A DNA stretch of 64,000 nucleotides, from contig NC_056428.1 in the NCBI RefSeq assembly GCF_905147365.1, positions 28,116,001-28,180,000 of the forward strand, given 5' to 3'. This DNA is from Aricia agestis (Eukaryota; Arthropoda; Insecta; Lepidoptera; Lycaenidae). Below are positions 39,201 to 45,200 of this stretch, piece by piece. Positions within the stretch are counted from its first letter, which is position 1. Each line of letters begins with the position of its first letter. A program made the position numbers and the translations under genes. The notes under the pieces were generated by a model. The model saw only the letters and a program-made list of their open reading frames with translations, ran no database searches and had not been told where the DNA came from.

Positions 39201-42200
39201 TATGCGTTGTAAATTAAATATCGTAAGTCTATATACAAACATGAATCTGACAGATTGAATTAATGATAACACATGGCTTCGTTGGCTTACGAACGTCTTT
39301 AAATAGGGATTACAACACAATGCGAGTGTATAAAAGTTTTTAAACGGTTTCAACAGTGTAGGTTGAATTTATTTTAGATTTTTGAAAGAAGTCCATATAA
39401 GTACATATGTAGCTCAAAACATTCAAGAGAAGTTCTGCTTTCTTATTTGTGTTTTGTGAGATTATCACCAACGCCTGTTACTGTTAATCTGTAGTCTAAA
39501 TACCAAGCCATCCCTTTAATTTTTATCAAGAAAGTGATCTTAACTTTGACAGCTGTTGTTGTGAAGTTGACACAAATATTTTTAGGAACTCTTCCGTGTA
39601 ACAGTTTTTCGCTTTTGTCCAAGGTTTAACTGATCGTTAATTGCCACTTATGCGATAGTAAACTTTTATATTCTACGAACTAGTTATAAAAAGCTATGTT
39701 TATCTAACCTCCTTTCCTGCGAACACAAAGGAGAGTTTGTTTGAACTCAATCATAGTTTAATTTTTGACATCTACGCTGATAATATAATTAATATTATAC
39801 ACTGCAAAAACGAGAATAGTCTAGTCGTGGTGCATTCGTCCAGTACAGTCACGCGGAAAATATGTGTCAGTTCACCCCCCTGAACCTCCCCCTTGTACAT
39901 GTACGTCATGAAAAACAAAAACTGTGGAACTATATAAGAAAGCATTCGTTGGCGAGTAAAAGAGAGGTATCGATGTACCAATTAACACATATTTTCTATA
40001 TTGCACGCGACTGTACCATAGTAAACCAATTTTAACTTTTTATCCAGATAGTATCTGATTCAATATTTCGCATTCCAGTCTGGCAGCGAACGCACTGAAG
40101 ATGGGGACGATCGAGATTACAAGGCTCTATACGAGCAGTCGCAGAGCGAGGTGCGGCGTCTACGTGCCTTACTACAAACCTCCGAGCAACAGCTGAGGGA
40201 CTCCCGCGCTACTATCACGAGGCTCACTCAAGTGGTAAGTTGACTGATTGTGTCATGAGCAGCTGCAAACTTTGGTGCCTTTGACCGATGGCCTTTTAAC
40301 AAACGGTGGTAACTGGTAAGGAAAAGTCACTCTACTTGCCTTACTGTACTTGTGGTAGTGTAACGAGGCTCACTCAAGTGGTAAGTTGACTGATGGTGTC
40401 ATAAGCAGCTGAAAACTTAGGTGCCTTTGACTGATTGCCTTTTAACAAACGGTGGTAACTGGTAAGGAAAAGTCACTCTACTTACTAACTGGTAAGCCCA
40501 GGTCAATCTAAAGTACCTTTCTGTAAACCTTTTGCTAGTGTTATGAGGCTCAATCAAGTGCTTTATTCATTGATTGCCTCCTAGCAAACGGTGGTAACTG
40601 GTAAGCATAGGTCAGTTACTTACCTTACTGCAGATATTGTGCTAGTATAACGAGGCTCACTCAAGTGGTAAGTTGACTGATTGCCTCTTAACAAACGGTG
40701 GTAACTGGTTAGTACAGGTGACTCTACTTACCTTTCTGCAGATCTTGTGCTAGTATTACGAGACTTACCCTAGTGGTAAGTTGACACTTGACTGATTGCT
40801 ACTTATCAAACGCTGGTAACACCAGGCTGCTAAAGGAAGCAAACGCGAAGTCATGAGTAAACAGGACGCGTCAACAGTGCGGACTATTTTTGAGGCGTGC
40901 ATGTCTTTTTATTGTACACCATCACTAGGCTTATTCATGGTGTTCTATATGGTCTTACTAAGGCATCACAAATCCTTCGTTATAAAATATGTAGTATATT
41001 TATAAAGAGACATAAAATAAATATTTAATTCTTAAGGCGACTGAATAATATCTGGAAATGATAATATAGTGAGTTGTGATAAAGCTAACCATTTTTTTTC
41101 CAATATGCTCATATTATTTTTCATGTGGGATGTTAATATTTTGTATTAATTGCATTAACTGCCTAATTTTAATAGAGATTCGTTATTAGTTGTAAATTAT
41201 TATAATAATCATCAACAATAATGGAAAGGCTGGCGACATTTTAATTAATGAAATTTTATTCCATTTAATAAAGATTAATATACTTGTAAATAAAAATAAT
41301 AATATAAATAAAACTATATTTAGTATGTACTCGAAGTATGTTAAGCAAACTGCGACTTTGTGTATAATCATTATAGACAATACCATTTTGTAGATTTATT
41401 ATATCGACTGCATTAAAAAATTTACCCTCTTTTTGGTAAAAGATGGCCCCGTATGAAAATGTTTCCCATATTTTTGGTAGAAAAATGGGAAGATGACCCT
41501 TGATGAGAGTTTCTTACGCCAGTTCTTCTCGCCGGACTAGTTCCCGAACCGGTGGTAGGCACCGTAGTCCCGAAGTTCAAAAAGTGTATTTATAATACCT
41601 ATTTTGAATAAAAATTTATTTTATTTATTTTTATTGAAACAGTATCAATTTTGGGATTAATCAGAGCAAGCGAAGCGAGCCCTAGCATATCCCACAATGT
41701 TTACATTTCGTAATACACATTACGGAAAAACTATTGATTTGTGCTTTAAAATAGTAATTTTTATTTATATGTAGATGTGTTATTAATTATCAGTCAAGGT
41801 GTGACCACGCGAGCCCCCACAAAGCTTTTAGCTAGTATAGACTATAGTAGAATCGGTGTTTATCTGATATGAACTGGCTAATGTGTGTTATGTAATGTTT
41901 GTGATTAGTGTTTGGCGCGTATGTAGTGGCCATGACACACGATGTCGCTTACGCGTTCCTATTTTAAAATCGTTTAGCTCGCACCACGCGTACTAATGAC
42001 AAATTGCCCGTAAAGCGAATGTTAATAAGATTCATTTAATTGCACAGTATTTAAAGCAGTCTGTTTGTTTAAATATATCTAGATTTCTAGACAGTTTTCA
42101 GTAACAGCAGTTTTGGAGCAAGCTTGGCTTATATTGTGTTTAATGGAAATGAAAGCAAATATTGTTGAAATATACCTTATAAACTACTTTAGTTTAAAAT

Positions 42201-45200
42201 ATCTATAAAATGATTTTATAATGTAAACGCTAAAGCGAAAACATTTTTTTTAATACGCATACGCATTAATATGCGTATGCATACGCGAATACGCATTGTA
42301 ACTTTTAAACGATTAATTTTTGCAATGCATTTCTTGTGTCAAATAAAGATTGTCGGTTAATCAATGGTCAAAGTAACAAGCGGCTTAAAACAATATTATT
42401 TAATTCAAAACTTAAAACAATATAATTATTATAAAGTAATAAGCACTGCGAATTGTAATAACAATTTATTTTCATGTTTTGAAACGTATTATGCTATATT
42501 GACTATTAAAAATATTGATTTAAAATATGCAAGTATTTATTATGTAAATCTTAAAGGTGTTAATTGTCTTTTTCAGAATCAGAATTCGTTGTCTGAAATA
42601 GAGAAACGAGAAAAGAGAGCGATGGAGAGGAAACTGTCAGAAATGGAAGAGGAATTGAAGGTATTATTCTATTTGATTGACGCTTACGACATTAAGGGCC
42701 CTCTTCACGTTGGCTCATGATGGATATTGGATAACCATCATTGACATAATGATTGCTATAAGCACAGATGAATATGCTCCTCAAACGTTCGCGTAATGCG
42801 TATTAGTCCATCATGTGCCAACGTGAAGTACCCGCATTACACAAACACAAACCATGCAATTTTTCGATGACAGACGCTTGTCTATTTTATAAAAGGAAAT
42901 CAAGATGGCGCCAACGTCGCCATAATTGGCTACTTGACAGTACCTTGGCTTTAATATCGATACTATTAATGTTGAGTAGGGTCAACTTAGGCCAGTCTTG
43001 ACTAACTATAAATACTACCCATAGTTGGTTTGTAAAATAGACGTCATGTTGAATTTACGATATGAGATCTTTTCGTTTGCCTGTTTTCAAAGTAAAAAAA
43101 AAAAAAAATAACTGTCAATTGGTCAACGATGAGTTGTAATGTTGGTGTATCGTTTTGTAGCAATTGCAAAAGTTAAAAGCCGAGAACGAAAGGCTGAGGG
43201 CTGAGAATCGCGCTCTAACTCGGGTGGTCAGCAAATTGACCAACTCTGCCGCTAAATAGGTAACTGTGTTGGAATGATGCTCCCCAGCGGAACACTGTGG
43301 CAGGATCCCTCTGTATCTTATCTATGTTCAATCCTTGTTTAATCTATTTATTTTATTTTGAAAGTAGTTTTCTGCAACGACTATCGTGTGCCATCGTTTT
43401 AAAACTGTTATAGACTAATCTTCGATAAATTAGATTTGTCTACTACGGCAAATAGTTTCAATTTAAATGATTTTTGGACCTTTCATGAATTGTGTGTATT
43501 GTATCCTTTTACCTTACTAATAGTTTTGTATTTAGGTCTACTTAAGTACACTAACATTTTACACTTGACTTGTACTACTCAGACCCTTTGCACAGATCTG
43601 GGTTAAAATAAAACGAGTGTTAAATGTCTTGAACGAGGCAGATAACATTTTATTTAACCCTGGGGTGCAAGTGGACCGATATTTTCAAATATATTGCTCA
43701 TATTCTTCCACTTCAATAAAAAATCTTAAGACATAACCGACGCCACCATAAAAATACTCTGTGACTTAACTTTTTGTCATATCGGTAATGCCACAGTGTC
43801 TCGCGCACCGCGAGTCCATGAGAGCAGTATTGTAATAATATTAACTGTGTGCTGCGAGCATGTTTGATTCGTGTCTAACTTGCCTTCGTGTTCCAACATC
43901 ATCCGCTTACGTGAAGCTATAACATTATTATAAACAATAGGTGATAGGCGCCATCGAAGAAATGTAGTCATAGACAGTTGACGGACCTGCGTCATTTGGT
44001 CGGGTTCCGTTAATGAAGGTGTTTGATATTCTATTTGCCACCAAGTGCTGCTATGTAGCCTTATGGTTTATCGTGTCAAATAGGCATATTATCGTAACAC
44101 ATGACAGCTATATCGTTCACAGCAGTTTAAAATGATAGGCCCTAAGGCAGCACCTGTAGCCCTAGCATGGCCACCGGTAGAAATGCGAAAGTATAGACAA
44201 ACTGTGGACATAAACTTAAGGTGCCGTTCCGATCTTTACCGCGGCTTAATGCTACCGACAAAAATTCAATTAAAATGCCATTTTATGACAGACTATAGTA
44301 ATTGTCATAATATAGTAGGATATTATTTCAATTTTTAGGACTATATAGTTTGTCATAAAGTAGCATTTTAATTGAATTTTTCGGAACGAAAAAAGATTGG
44401 AACGGCACCTTAAGTTTATGTCCACAGTTTGTCTATACTTTCGCATTTCTACTGGTGGCCATGCTAGCCTAGCACGTGTTAGTGGGGCAAATAGAATATC
44501 AAACACCCTCATTAAATATTAGACGTGATCTAACGGCGGGGTTTGACGTAACGTGACTAAATTACTTAGGTCCGCTACCTGCCTATGAATTAACTACTCT
44601 GATAGTACAAGTAGGACTAGGTGAGAGAGATAGCATGTCAGTGATACTTCGTGTTCTTTTCACTGATCTGGGTTAAAGTAAATTTTGGGTTATCATGTTA
44701 TAATTCTCCTTTCTAGAGATAAAGACAAGAAGATATTAAACTCAGATTACCCAGATCTGTTTAAGTTAGCCTAATAAACATAATATAAAGATATAAAAAC
44801 TTTAGTACATTCATTTTACATTACACGTTGTATCGTGTATTAAAACGGATCTATAGATATTTAATATCTATTGAAACAACTAAAAGATATTGAATTGCGA
44901 AATATGCTGAAAATTAAGAATTAATTTTTGTAGCAGAAAAAAAAAACAAGAAATATTAAGAATATAATAATTATTCTCCGACATATGTTTTGTTTAACAA
45001 AATTGTTAAATAACATACAGAATATACAACACCGTCCTTAAACAACATTATTAACACAAAAATGGCAATGATAAAAAATGATCTGTTTTTTGCAATATTG
45101 ATAAAGAATAATCCTCACCACACACCCTGTAAATACAACCCATGTTGAATAGTCTAAGTATTTTATTATTTATACAACAGTCTAAAGAGAAAACCATAAA

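Noticed and set aside
44132..44512. Two frames on opposite strands encoding the same LAWPPVEMRKYRQTVDINLR peptide
   Set aside because: The identity is produced by the 69-base inverted arms of a MITE, not by a gene.
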